This document shows positions 1-8,679 of a stretch of 64,000 nucleotides of DNA, piece by piece. The stretch's first letter is position 1. Each line of letters opens with the position of its first letter. The translations under genes and the position numbers were made by a program. Source of the stretch: Bacillota bacterium (lineage in GTDB: Bacteria; Bacillota; Clostridia; Peptostreptococcales; Anaerovoracaceae); contig JAHZHA010000016.1 in assembly GCA_019420525.1 (NCBI GenBank), forward strand, positions 76,572 through 140,571, written 5' to 3'. The notes beneath the pieces are model-generated. The model was not told the origin of the DNA, did not search any database, and saw only the letters and a program-made list of their open reading frames with translations.

Positions 1-1211
1 ACGACGTCCAGAGCGCAAAGCTCATTCAGAGTGCCATGATCATCGCCGGCATCGGAACGATGATACAGCTTTTTCCGCTATGGCGCATCGGTTCCGGACT
101 TCCTATCGTCATGGGGATCAGCTTCACTTTTGTCTCCGTGTGCTGCTACATAGGCCCCGTCTACGGCTACAATACCATCATGGGCGCTGTTTTGGTAGGC
201 GGAATCATCGAAGGTCTCCTGGGACTCTTCGCAAAATACTGGACGAAAATCATCACACCTATCGTAGCCGCCAGCGTCGTGACGGCCATCGGTTTTTCTC
301 TGCTCTCCGTGGGAGCCGCTTCCTTCGGCGGCGGCAGTGGCGTCGAGGACTTCGGATCTGCCCAGAATCTGATTCTCGGAACGATCACCCTGCTGTGCTG
401 CATCCTCTTCAACATCTTTGCAAAATCCTACTGGAAGCAGCTTTCCGTACTCTTCGGACTGATCGTCGGCTACGTGATCGCTATCTTTATGGGCGTCGTG
501 GATTTTTCCGCGCTGAAAGATACATCTATCGTCGCTTTCCCTGATCTGGTACCTTTCCGTCCGGAATTCAATCTCGATGCCATCGTCTCCGTCACACTGA
601 TTTTCCTGGTCTCCGCCACGGAAACCATCGGAGACACCTCTGCCCTTTCCTCAACAGCGCTGGGCAGAGATGCCACTCAGAAAGAAATCTCCGGTTCCAT
701 CGCCTGTGACGGCTTCGTCAGCGCCTTTTCCTCTGTCTTCGGATGCCTGCCGATCACATCCTTCAGTCAGAACGTGGGCCTCGTAGCCATGACGAAAGTC
801 GTAAACCGTTTCACGATTGCCACAGGAGCCGTCATTATGATACTCGCAGGCTTCTTTCCGTTCTTCGGTGCAGTGCTGGCCACCCTTCCGGAAGCAGTTC
901 TTGGAGGCTGTACCATCATGATGTTCGGCACCATCGTCGTCAGCGGACTCCAGATGGTCAGCCGCTGCGGTTTTTCCCAGCGTAATATCACCATCGCTGC
1001 CCTGTCTCTGAGCATCGGTATCGGCTTCACTCAGGTGCCAGAGATTTTCAGTATCTTCCCACAGATTATCCAGACAGTTTTCGCCGAAAACTGTGTCGCT
1101 GTGGTATTTCTGGTATCCATCATTTTGAATCTCATTCTACCCAAGAATATGGAAGCCGCTCCGGCTCCGGTGGAAAAAGCTTCACCGGCCGACGCTTCCC
1201 CTGCAGAATAA
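1..1211 (+). CDS. NCS2 uracil/xanthine permease family protein, 5' truncated by window edge
   Basis: The open frame runs in from the left edge (reading from base 3) and ends at TAA 1209-1211, so the real start lies outside the window; the ATG at 36 is internal, because residues typical of the family (DVQSAKLIQSAM) precede it. The protein is a polytopic membrane protein of the nucleobase-cation symporter-2 family. The segment SFSQNVGLVAMTK near residue 245 of the visible part matches the NCS2 signature region around TM8, and the preceding stretch ending PIVMGISFTFV is typical of xanthine/urate-type members. It should import a purine (xanthine or urate more likely than uracil) with protons or sodium. 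It is convergent with the dlt-like block, and a shared hairpin separates the two. Substrate cannot be fixed from sequence alone. Confidence 0.85.
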   Translation, partial: DVQSAKLIQSAMIIAGIGTMIQLFPLWRIGSGLPIVMGISFTFVSVCCYIGPVYGYNTIMGAVLVGGIIEGLLGLFAKYWTKIITPIVAASVVTAIGFSLLSVGAASFGGGSGVEDFGSAQNLILGTITLLCCILFNIFAKSYWKQLSVLFGLIVGYVIAIFMGVVDFSALKDTSIVAFPDLVPFRPEFNLDAIVSVTLIFLVSATETIGDTSALSSTALGRDATQKEISGSIACDGFVSAFSSVFGCLPITSFSQNVGLVAMTKVVNRFTIATGAVIMILAGFFPFFGAVLATLPEAVLGGCTIMMFGTIVVSGLQMVSRCGFSQRNITIAALSLSIGIGFTQVPEIFSIFPQIIQTVFAENCVAVVFLVSIILNLILPKNMEAAPAPVEKASPADASPAE

Positions 1212-1241
1212 TAAAGACGTATAATAATTGGAAATAAAAGA

Positions 1242-1282
1242 GAGGACATCCCGTAAAAATGGAATGTCCTCCTTTATTTTTT
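1242..1282. terminator. Bidirectional intrinsic terminator between permease and dlt-like operon
   Basis: An inverted repeat (GAGGACATcc at 1242-1251 with ggAATGTCCTC at 1261-1271, one bulge) is followed on the plus strand by a T-rich run and preceded by A-rich sequence that gives a T-rich run on the minus strand. It lies between two convergent genes. Confidence 0.75.
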
Positions 1283-1307
1283 CTGTTCTGTGACTTTGCC
1301 GGGCTGC

Positions 1308-2357
1308 CTACCGTGCTGTCTGAAGCGGTACACTTTTATCTGAAGACGTATCGGCGGCCTCCTGTTGCGAAAGTATCTGTACTTGTGCCTCCCGCTCTTT
1401 CTGGCCCGTCCGTTTCAGATAATTCTTTATGCCCGCATTCCAGACCCGGTACTTCGGCTCGTCTCTCCTGTCTTTCAGGCTGAAATTTTCCGCCAGATAA
1501 TTTCCCATATAATCGGTCACCTTTCTGGCCCCTGTAAAGCTCAGATGATCTCCTTTATCTGTCGTATCTTTCATCCAGTCGATACCCAGCTCTTCTACAG
1601 ACAGATTCAAATCGATATATTTTAAATTATTTTCTCTGGCATATTGTTCTACGGCATTATGTTTTTTGTAGTTCCAGTTATCCGGTGACGGAACGCTGAC
1701 GAGAACCAGCTCCGCTCCGTTTTCCCTGCACAGGTTCATCATCTTTTTCAGGTAAAACATGATGACAGGCTGTATTTCTTCCACCTTATCCGTTTTTTTC
1801 ATGTATTCTCCATCGGTATAAGGCTGAACCTGCGGCCTGTAGTGGAAACCTTTCATCACATCGGATTCTACAGAAGTCTTCTCGAAAGGCTTGAACGCCT
1901 GAATTTCTCTGAAATTAATCATCTTCCATCCATTGTGGTACTGAAGCAGAGGAAAATGCTTTGCAGCCAGATTTTCAGCAGCTGACTCTAGTTCTGTAGA
2001 GCCTCCGGCACGCCGGAAAAGTTCATTCGTCTCAAGTACCACCACCTGAGGTGACTGCTTCTGGAGCACCTCATTTAAAAGATAATATGTATATTGAGCC
2101 TGCTGGCCTACCACGCCGCAGTTGTATCCCGCAAAACCATGCTTCATCCATATCTCCATCGGTGAAAAGCTGGAGTAGCTTTCACTGTCTCCGATAAATA
2201 GATAGTCTATGGAGTTTTCCGGCTGTTTCATAACCGCCAGAGCATTTCTATTGCCGCTTCCTCTTGTGATGAAAACATAGGAGAGTCCCTGCAGAAGCAG
2301 CAGCAGAATCACAATAAATGCTGCCGGGCGGATCAATTTTTTCAGATACGTCGACAT
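1308..2357 (-). CDS. DltD-like SGNH-fold protein of the modified dlt operon
   Basis: A 349-residue protein with one N-terminal membrane segment (about residues 10-30) and a large domain predicted to lie outside the membrane. The SGNH catalytic blocks are visible: GDSES at 56-60 (Ser58 as nucleophile) and the Asp-x-x-His-like block KGDHLSFTGA with Asp270/His271. This arrangement is that of DltD, the last protein of D-alanylation systems, and also resembles AlgJ/AlgX-type partners of MBOAT acyltransferases. It is the last gene of the operon, 32 bases downstream of the MBOAT gene. By analogy it would accept the acyl or aminoacyl group delivered by the MBOAT protein and transfer it to an envelope polymer. 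The acceptor is unknown. Confidence 0.82.
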   Translation of the reverse strand: MSTYLKKLIRPAAFIVILLLLLQGLSYVFITRGSGNRNALAVMKQPENSIDYLFIGDSESYSSFSPMEIWMKHGFAGYNCGVVGQQAQYTYYLLNEVLQKQSPQVVVLETNELFRRAGGSTELESAAENLAAKHFPLLQYHNGWKMINFREIQAFKPFEKTSVESDVMKGFHYRPQVQPYTDGEYMKKTDKVEEIQPVIMFYLKKMMNLCRENGAELVLVSVPSPDNWNYKKHNAVEQYARENNLKYIDLNLSVEELGIDWMKDTTDKGDHLSFTGARKVTDYMGNYLAENFSLKDRRDEPKYRVWNAGIKNYLKRTGQKEREAQVQILSQQEAADTSSDKSVPLQTAR

Positions 2358-2389
2358 CTCTCTTCCCCCCTTGAAATTCTGTCTTTCTT

Positions 2390-3982
2390 CTAAAATCCCG
2401 CGTAAATGAGATCTACGGGACGGTATCCCGGACCGTATGCCCCGAAAATGATCACAAGAAAAATCGCTCCGTAATAAATGCTCCAGCGGGGAGCCAAACG
2501 CAATTCTGCAATCCGGTCACGGATGGAAATTCCTTTTTCATGTATAATTCCTACAGCCAAAACCGCCAGAAATCCGAAGAATACCGCGCCATAATCAGCA
2601 ACTGAAATTCCCAAACGCAGAAGCGTGCCGTCTGTCAGCTGTGAAGGTCCGAAATCAGTAATAATCTTTCTGAACATTTCCACACCGGCTGTCAGCGTTG
2701 CAGCTCGGAAAAACATTTCACCGATAAATACGATAATCAAAAGTTTCGTTCTCTGAAAAATCTGATAAACGACTCCATCTCTGTTGATGCCCAGACGCTC
2801 CGTTCCCCTCTGAATCGCAGGTTCAAAAATATTGGAACAGAAGATCAGAACGAAATAGTAAAGTCCGAAGAAAATATAGTTCCAGCCGGTACCATGCCAA
2901 AGTCCGTTAGCAAACCAAACACCGAAAAGAGCAAAGCCCGATGTGACAAGTTGCCCCGCGTGTTTTCCAAAACGGTTCTTGCCTTTTTTGCTGAGATTTT
3001 TGACGAACTTGGTCAGGGAAATCGGATAAAAGACATAATCTTTGAACCAGGCTCCCAGTGTTATATGCCAGCGGCGCCAGAATTCCGATGCTGTCCTTGA
3101 GAAAAACGGCTGGCGGAAATTTTCTGGTATTTTCACTCCGAAAATTTCTCCTGTTCCTATCGTGATATCGATACATCCCGAGAAATCCATGTACAGCTGG
3201 AACGTGTACAGCACAGCACCTACCGCTATAACTGCGCCGCTATAGTCCCCATAGTTCTCAAAAATTCTGTTAACCAGTGGATTCAAGCGGTCAGCGATAA
3301 CCAGTTTTTTGAAAAGACCCCAGATAATGCGCTGATACCCGTAAGCAGCATTTTTATATTCGATCTGCCGACCTTCATACAGACTGACAGCAGTCTGGGA
3401 ATATCTACAGATCGGACCTTCCATAATGATCGGAAAAAACGACATATAGAGCGCAAGCCTTCCCAGATTATCATCTGCCTCAATCTTTCCGTGATACACA
3501 TCGGTAACATAAGAAACTGCCTGCATCGTATAGAAGGAAATACCCAGAGGTACGGCAAGTTTGAAGGTCGGAATAGCCTCCGGCAGATGCAGCAGGCTCA
3601 GCAGCTGATTAGCATTCTGGCCAAAGAAATCAAAGTATTTCAGGAACAACAACATTCCGATGTGAAAGAGAACCGCAAATAGAAGAATTCCCCTTTTCTT
3701 TCTAGTGTAAGACGTTTTCAGTACTGATTTTGCTTCTGCATCCGGAGCTTCTTTCCGGCTGATTTCATAGGTACGCCTGCTGTAATCCAGCCATAGACCC
3801 AGCTGATGAATGGAAAGTGTGGATATCAACAGATAAACGACAAGTTTTCCACTCAACAGATAAAAGAAGATATAGCTGGCGCCCAACAGAACCTTCCAGC
3901 GGTGACGCTGTGGCATTACTGCATAAAGCAACATCACCGCAGGAAGAAACATACAAACATAAAGAATAGAACTGTAACTCAT
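2390..3982 (-). CDS. MBOAT family membrane acyltransferase (DltB/AlgI type)
   Basis: A 530-residue polytopic membrane protein. Two MBOAT signatures are clear: FWRRWHITLGAWFKDYVFYP in the central part and the catalytic-His block NGLWHGTGWNYIFFGLYY. DltB proteins are usually about 400 residues; at 530 with a C-terminal extension ending GPGYRPVDLIYAGF it is closer in size and tail to AlgI. Its position directly after a DltC-like carrier gene suggests it takes an aminoacyl group from the carrier's phosphopantetheine arm in the cytoplasm and passes it across the membrane to the SGNH partner encoded next. Whether the product is D-alanyl or another amino/amine-bearing acyl group is open; the operon content argues for the latter. 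Confidence 0.85.
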   Translation of the reverse strand: MSYSSILYVCMFLPAVMLLYAVMPQRHRWKVLLGASYIFFYLLSGKLVVYLLISTLSIHQLGLWLDYSRRTYEISRKEAPDAEAKSVLKTSYTRKKRGILLFAVLFHIGMLLFLKYFDFFGQNANQLLSLLHLPEAIPTFKLAVPLGISFYTMQAVSYVTDVYHGKIEADDNLGRLALYMSFFPIIMEGPICRYSQTAVSLYEGRQIEYKNAAYGYQRIIWGLFKKLVIADRLNPLVNRIFENYGDYSGAVIAVGAVLYTFQLYMDFSGCIDITIGTGEIFGVKIPENFRQPFFSRTASEFWRRWHITLGAWFKDYVFYPISLTKFVKNLSKKGKNRFGKHAGQLVTSGFALFGVWFANGLWHGTGWNYIFFGLYYFVLIFCSNIFEPAIQRGTERLGINRDGVVYQIFQRTKLLIIVFIGEMFFRAATLTAGVEMFRKIITDFGPSQLTDGTLLRLGISVADYGAVFFGFLAVLAVGIIHEKGISIRDRIAELRLAPRWSIYYGAIFLVIIFGAYGPGYRPVDLIYAGF

Positions 3983-4038
3983 GGCAAATCTCCCCTGTGA
4001 ATAAATCTCTTACCCCTGTGAAATAATATTTGCTCCGA

Positions 4039-4266
4039 TTAATTTTCCTGAAGACGCTGAATCATTTTCCACATAGCAGCTGCAGAATTAAAATTTGCAG
4101 GAATCAGCTCTACCGGCGTAATTTCTATATCAAACTCATCTTCAAGGTCAGAAACCAGCGAAAGGATTGCCATAGAATCCAGGAGACCTCCGTCAATCAG
4201 TTTATCTTCTGTTGCAAAATCAACATCCGGATTTAAATCTTCTAACATTTCAATAAGTCTTTCCAT
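4039..4266 (-). CDS. DltC-like acyl/peptidyl carrier protein
   Basis: A 75-residue acidic carrier protein. The phosphopantetheine attachment motif is DGGLLDSM with Ser31 as the attachment site. It also has the typical helical carrier pattern (LVSDLEDEFDIEI followed by the conserved P-x-x-F/N region). The size equals DltC (about 78 residues). It lies between the PLP decarboxylase and the MBOAT gene. It would hold the amino acid activated by the upstream ligase as a thioester. In BtrI of butirosin biosynthesis a carrier of this kind holds glutamate for decarboxylation by a fold-III PLP enzyme, which is the closest known parallel to this gene pair. Confidence 0.88.
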   Translation of the reverse strand: MERLIEMLEDLNPDVDFATEDKLIDGGLLDSMAILSLVSDLEDEFDIEITPVELIPANFNSAAAMWKMIQRLQEN

Positions 4267-4314
4267 TTTAATTTCCTCACTCTCTTAAAATTACGGTTAT
4301 AGATATAAATAATA

Positions 4315-5514
4315 CTATTTCGCCTGCGATGACTCTCCATAGTTGAGTACGTCAGTATACAGATTCTCTCTGACACAACAGAAACCGTTCCTGTCCGAAT
4401 ACAGAAGAACCTGAGGCAGCGGCCGGCTCAGAAAAAGAGAAATTCCTTCCGTTACCGAATATGCACCCGTTTTCTCAAAGACAAGGCTGTCTCCGATGGC
4501 CGGCTGTTCCAAAGGAAACTGCTTCACCAGTACATCATTCATCGTACAGAGAGAACCGCATATCGTCCATGTGGATCTTTCTTCCGTTCTGACTTCCGCC
4601 GAACGCTTCAGATGCCGGATCGGCGGTTTTTTCATCGCCATCATCTGTCCATAATAATTTACATGATGAATGCCACCGTCCGCGATGCAATATCTCTGTC
4701 CCTCACTGATTTTTAAATCAGCTATACTGGTAACATAACTTCCGCATGAAGCCGCGATAAAGCGTCCCATCTCCAAAACAATCTTCCCCCTGAAATCCAG
4801 CTGTTCCAGTTCTGATGCCAGGATTTTCAGAAGCTCATCTCCCATGTCTTCTTCATCCTCAAAATAACTGACAGGAAGGCCTGGGCCATATTCCAGGCGG
4901 TCTGAAGTGAGGCCATAGTCCCTCTCCAGCGCTTTCCGGAATTCATTGAGCCTGGACAACTCCCTCCGGTATTTTTTCGCCGATCTCTTCTGCGTACCGG
5001 AGAAAAGCTGAAGCCCTACGATAACGAGATTTGGTGCCGTTTTACGTTCTGAAACAATTCCCCGTATTGTCTCTTCGTCCATTCCGAATTGGCTACCGGC
5101 ACTGAGACGTAAAAGCACATGAAGCTGAATTTCGTATTCTTCCGAACACTGTTTCAAAAGTTCCCACTGAGCCGGCGATTCTACCGTATATATTCCTTTA
5201 TCCTTGTAGTTTTTCACCGAATATGAAATATCTTCCGGATTTTTGTATACGCCGGACATGACGATCTTTTCCATGGGAATGTCTGCTCTTTCGCAGATGC
5301 GGAATTCCCCGGGTGAACACACTTCAAAAGAATCGACCGTATCTCTCAGCACTCCTGTCAGAAACGGATTTGCTTTCATCGCGTAGCAGATTTCCGCTCT
5401 CCCTCCGACAACAGAGCGTATCTTCTTCACGCGTTCCGTCAGAACATCCGTATCAAACAGATAAAACGGTGTCTGCCACTCTGCGACAGCCTGTCTTATT
5501 TTTTTCTCATCCAT
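4315..5514 (-). CDS. Fold-type III PLP-dependent decarboxylase (LysA/ODC/BtrK-like) inside the dlt-like operon
   Basis: A 399-residue protein with the alanine racemase-like barrel and C-terminal decarboxylase domain of the Orn/DAP/Arg decarboxylase family. Lys47 in CYAMKANP is the predicted PLP Schiff-base lysine; LEMGRFIAASCGSYV (248-262) matches the phosphate-binding region; CGSLCTMNDVL with Cys323 and the KTGAYSV block near Tyr352 are the C-terminal active-site elements of decarboxylases rather than racemases. The usual HxHxGSQ region of diaminopimelate decarboxylase is altered to LQLFSGTQ (168-174), so a plain lysA role is unlikely. It sits between the ligase and carrier genes, 41 bases after the ligase. 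BtrK, which decarboxylates glutamyl-carrier protein, is the best functional analogue. Alternatives are production of a free amine or an amino-acid racemase activity. Confidence 0.8.
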   Translation of the reverse strand: MDEKKIRQAVAEWQTPFYLFDTDVLTERVKKIRSVVGGRAEICYAMKANPFLTGVLRDTVDSFEVCSPGEFRICERADIPMEKIVMSGVYKNPEDISYSVKNYKDKGIYTVESPAQWELLKQCSEEYEIQLHVLLRLSAGSQFGMDEETIRGIVSERKTAPNLVIVGLQLFSGTQKRSAKKYRRELSRLNEFRKALERDYGLTSDRLEYGPGLPVSYFEDEEDMGDELLKILASELEQLDFRGKIVLEMGRFIAASCGSYVTSIADLKISEGQRYCIADGGIHHVNYYGQMMAMKKPPIRHLKRSAEVRTEERSTWTICGSLCTMNDVLVKQFPLEQPAIGDSLVFEKTGAYSVTEGISLFLSRPLPQVLLYSDRNGFCCVRENLYTDVLNYGESSQAK

Positions 5515-5555
5515 CTCTTTTCCCTTTCCCGATATAATACCAATATCATTCTTTA

Positions 5556-7121
5556 TTATTTAATGAAACGCGCCCTGAGTTCTTTGCGGTCGATCTTCCC
5601 GTTGGCCGTCATCGGAAGTTGCGCAAGCTGCCGAAATACCTGAGGTATCATATGCATCGGAACCGTCTTCTGCATCTTCGACCGTATCGTCTTCCCGTCG
5701 ATATCCCCAGCATAACATGCGATGAGCCTGTCCTTTTCTTCATCGAATATACAGACTGCCCGTCCGATTTCCTCATATCCGTTGAGAATCAATTCGATCT
5801 CTTCCAGTTCAATGCGGTGTCCCATATGTTTAATCTGAAAATCCAGACGTCCGGCAAAACAGAGATTGCCTTCTTCATCGTAGAACCCCAAATCTCCCGT
5901 ACGATAAATCGTTTCCGGATAATCGGGGTTGAGAGGATTCTGTACGAAGACTTTTGCCGTCTGCTGAGGATTTCTGTAATACCCCAGAGCCAATGCCGTA
6001 CCCCCCACACAGATTTCCCCTGTCAGATTCGGCGCTGTAATTTCTTCAGTTTCTTCACCTTCCGGGACAACGCGCAGCAGAAATACTTTTTCATTCGGAA
6101 ACGGTCTGCCTGCCGGAATTTTTTCTTCAGGTCCGAATTCCCTGTTGACACGGTAATATGTACAGTTACACGTTATCTCCGTAGGTCCGTACAGATTGAC
6201 GTATTGCGCATCCGGAAGGTATTTCCTCCAGAGATTGAGGTGCTTTACCGGCATAGCTTCTCCACTGAAGAGGACTTTGTCGATTTTTTCAGGGACTCTG
6301 TAAGTAAATCCTTTCAACTGTGTAACCATACACAGGGCCGATACCGCCCAGATCAATGTTGTGACTTCCTGTTCACACAGATAATCGATCAACTGGGCTG
6401 GAAGCGAAAAATAACGCTTAGGAATCAGCACTAACGTCGCCCCCATTCGCAGAGATGAATAAATATCTTTTACTGAAACATCGAAATCGAACGGAGCCTG
6501 ATTTCCTATTACGTCGTCACGAGTGATTTCAAACAGATTCGGAAAAACCCCGATAAAGTCGATGACAGACCGGTGTGAGACGAGAACTCCTTTTGGTACC
6601 CCCGTTGATCCCGACGTAAAATTACAGTACAAAGGATCTGTGTCAGCCGCTCGCGCTCGCACCTCTACCAATGCTTCAGATGATATTGCCTTCTGGCAAA
6701 GCACGTCATAGTCCAGTACTCTGCCTGAAAACCCCGCCTCTGTCAGCTTGTCTCCGGCCCGGGCTTCACTGTCTGTGATCACGGTATCCGGCTGGAGTAC
6801 CTCCAGAATCTGCCGTATGCGGGCAGCCGGCTGCTCCGGACTGATATATGTATAAAATCTGCCTGCATATACAATCCCCAGAAAAGATGCTAGCGCCTGC
6901 ACCGACTTTTCCATAAAAACGACGACAGATCTGCCGGCGCTTCCCCTGTATGCCGCCTGAGATGTCTCATCATTTTCCTCTTCTCCCAGCAATCCGCTTC
7001 CCACAGCCTGGGCTCTCAGAATTAATTCACTATAACTGTAACAATTCTCAGGATCCCTCACTGCTGCTTTGTCCGGGGATATTGCAGCGGAGTTTTCAAG
7101 ATATTCCAGCACATTTTTCAT
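5556..7121 (-). CDS. DltA-like amino acid adenylation enzyme (carrier protein ligase)
   Basis: A 521-residue ANL-superfamily enzyme that would activate an amino acid as adenylate and load the downstream carrier. The start is ATG 7121-7119 after a G-rich ribosome site; the longer upstream frame overlaps the kinase gene. Motifs: P-loop TSGSTGVPKG (169-178), NQAPFDFDVSVKDIY (207-221), YGPTE (311-315), YRTGD (406-410), GRLDFQIKHMGHRIE (424-438) and NGKIDR with Lys509. Asp214 aligns with the DltA residue that binds the substrate amine (Asp197 in Bacillus DltA). Exactly 72 residues later, as in DltA, the FCGE motif is replaced by FSGE, with Ser286 in place of the Cys (Cys269) known to govern D-alanine selection. 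This suggests a changed amino acid substrate. Confidence 0.85.
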   Translation of the reverse strand: MKNVLEYLENSAAISPDKAAVRDPENCYSYSELILRAQAVGSGLLGEEENDETSQAAYRGSAGRSVVVFMEKSVQALASFLGIVYAGRFYTYISPEQPAARIRQILEVLQPDTVITDSEARAGDKLTEAGFSGRVLDYDVLCQKAISSEALVEVRARAADTDPLYCNFTSGSTGVPKGVLVSHRSVIDFIGVFPNLFEITRDDVIGNQAPFDFDVSVKDIYSSLRMGATLVLIPKRYFSLPAQLIDYLCEQEVTTLIWAVSALCMVTQLKGFTYRVPEKIDKVLFSGEAMPVKHLNLWRKYLPDAQYVNLYGPTEITCNCTYYRVNREFGPEEKIPAGRPFPNEKVFLLRVVPEGEETEEITAPNLTGEICVGGTALALGYYRNPQQTAKVFVQNPLNPDYPETIYRTGDLGFYDEEGNLCFAGRLDFQIKHMGHRIELEEIELILNGYEEIGRAVCIFDEEKDRLIACYAGDIDGKTIRSKMQKTVPMHMIPQVFRQLAQLPMTANGKIDRKELRARFIK

Positions 7122-7125
7122 ATCA

Positions 7126-8679
7126 TCATACCCCCCCCAGTTGTAAATTTTTGGATATTTTTTCTTCCTCAGGTTTGATCGGCAATACGATATTGACTTC
7201 GAAATAATCTTCTGTACGATCAATCCTGAAGCGCCCTTTCATCTGCTCCACAATCTTCCTACACGTCTTCAAACCAATATTCGTACTTTCCACAAGCGCG
7301 CCATCTCTTCGGATTTCATTGCCAATCGTAAACAGAATTTCTGCTCCCAGCATCCTCGTCCTCAGAACTACGGTACTTTCCGGCACCGCATATTTTTTCA
7401 CATTTGAAAATAGATTGTCGAATAACCGGTTTATATACTGAACATCCGCTTCTATCTTACCTGTTCCCTTTGTAAAATCCGTCTCTATGGAAAAACCTGC
7501 ATTCTTCAGATGGAAAATCTGTTCCGCAAAAATCTGCTGGAGAAGGATATCGGTATCGTACAGCTGAACGTCCATCTCGATGGAATCGCTGCCGAATACC
7601 AGAAAATACTGAAACATTTTATCCGACAGGTCTTTCAGCTGAAGAGCCTTCTGCCGGCAGCTGCTTACATATTTTCGGCAGTCATCTTCCGATGAATTCA
7701 GTTCCCCGTCGAGAATATCGAGATAACCGATCAAGGATGTCAGCGGAGTCCTTATATCGTGAGACATAGAGGTGATCAGCTCGCTGTTGACCTTCCATGC
7801 TGCTTTTTCTCTTTCAAAGTGCGCCGCCATCGTGTTTCGCAGGTCATTCACTCCTTCTGCCAGCTTCGATATCTCGTCATTTCCGCCGTGCTGAATCTCA
7901 GATTCCCATTCTCCGCTCGTAATGACGGACACTTCTTTTGAGAGGCGGATAATCCGGTTGGTGATATACCTGTTATAGAGGAGGAGAACTGCAAAGATCG
8001 TCAATATGAAGATGCTCCATGCCAGAATATCCACCAGATTGTACCACCGCATTTCCGAAAATTCGATGATGCTTGCTCCGTAGATACCGTCAGAAAATTC
8101 GATATCATATGTCGCCGGTAAATTTTCAGCGACAGCGCTGTCTGCTATATCTTCATCGTTCTGAAGATCTTCCGATTCGGCAGCTCCGTTTTCCACACCG
8201 GCTTCGCTAGAATCCTCTGCAACCTGTTCTGCGCCACTGCCTTCACCGGAATCCTCCGCCTGTTCTGTCGACACTTCAGGAATTCCGGCTGTTGTCCCCG
8301 TTTCTTCCGTTTCTTCACTTTCGCTGAGTTTCGATGATTCTTCATCCCACCAGCCCGATTCATATATGATATCGTCTCCGTCATAGAGAATCAGGTAAAT
8401 ATTGCTCTCAGCCTTGACCCACTGAGACAGCATCGCCGTATCCTTTGAAGAGATTCCGTTCAGCCTGACATAATTTTCCAAAGAATTTTCGTAATATGTC
8501 AGCCGTTCCGCAACAGATTCATCATCCAGGTAATTCTTTTCGATCAGTCTGTATCCTATCGACTGTATCAGGAAAAAAAGGCAGATGGAAAGGAGCAGTC
8601 CAAGCGTAAGAGTCAGAAACAGCTTGTATCTCAGACGGAAAGTCCTTCTGCCTGTGCTCCTATTTTCCTTATGCCTCAT
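7126..8679 (-). CDS. Sensor histidine kinase with acidic low-complexity extracytoplasmic domain
   Basis: A 517-residue membrane kinase. TM1 is about 17-42 and TM2 about 215-236; between them lies the sensor region, of which residues 112-190 are a Glu/Asp/Ser-rich low-complexity tract with almost no basic residues. A HAMP linker follows, then the HisKA motif SMSHDIRTPL with His307 as the phosphorylation site, and a catalytic domain with N-box NLFSNVKKYA (422-431) and a G-box around GLKTCRKIV. It overlaps the response regulator gene by 11 bases and ends 5 bases before the ligase ATG, so it is part of the dlt-like operon. Kinases beside dlt genes often sense cationic peptides; the acidic tract would fit binding of peptides or divalent cations, which is inference. 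Confidence 0.9.
   Translation of the reverse strand: MRHKENRSTGRRTFRLRYKLFLTLTLGLLLSICLFFLIQSIGYRLIEKNYLDDESVAERLTYYENSLENYVRLNGISSKDTAMLSQWVKAESNIYLILYDGDDIIYESGWWDEESSKLSESEETEETGTTAGIPEVSTEQAEDSGEGSGAEQVAEDSSEAGVENGAAESEDLQNDEDIADSAVAENLPATYDIEFSDGIYGASIIEFSEMRWYNLVDILAWSIFILTIFAVLLLYNRYITNRIIRLSKEVSVITSGEWESEIQHGGNDEISKLAEGVNDLRNTMAAHFEREKAAWKVNSELITSMSHDIRTPLTSLIGYLDILDGELNSSEDDCRKYVSSCRQKALQLKDLSDKMFQYFLVFGSDSIEMDVQLYDTDILLQQIFAEQIFHLKNAGFSIETDFTKGTGKIEADVQYINRLFDNLFSNVKKYAVPESTVVLRTRMLGAEILFTIGNEIRRDGALVESTNIGLKTCRKIVEQMKGRFRIDRTEDYFEVNIVLPIKPEEEKISKNLQLGGV

Noticed and set aside
4315..5514. Diaminopimelate decarboxylase (lysA)
   Set aside because: The HxHxGSQ region is replaced by LQLFSGTQ and the gene is embedded in a carrier-protein operon, so a lysine pathway role is not the best call.
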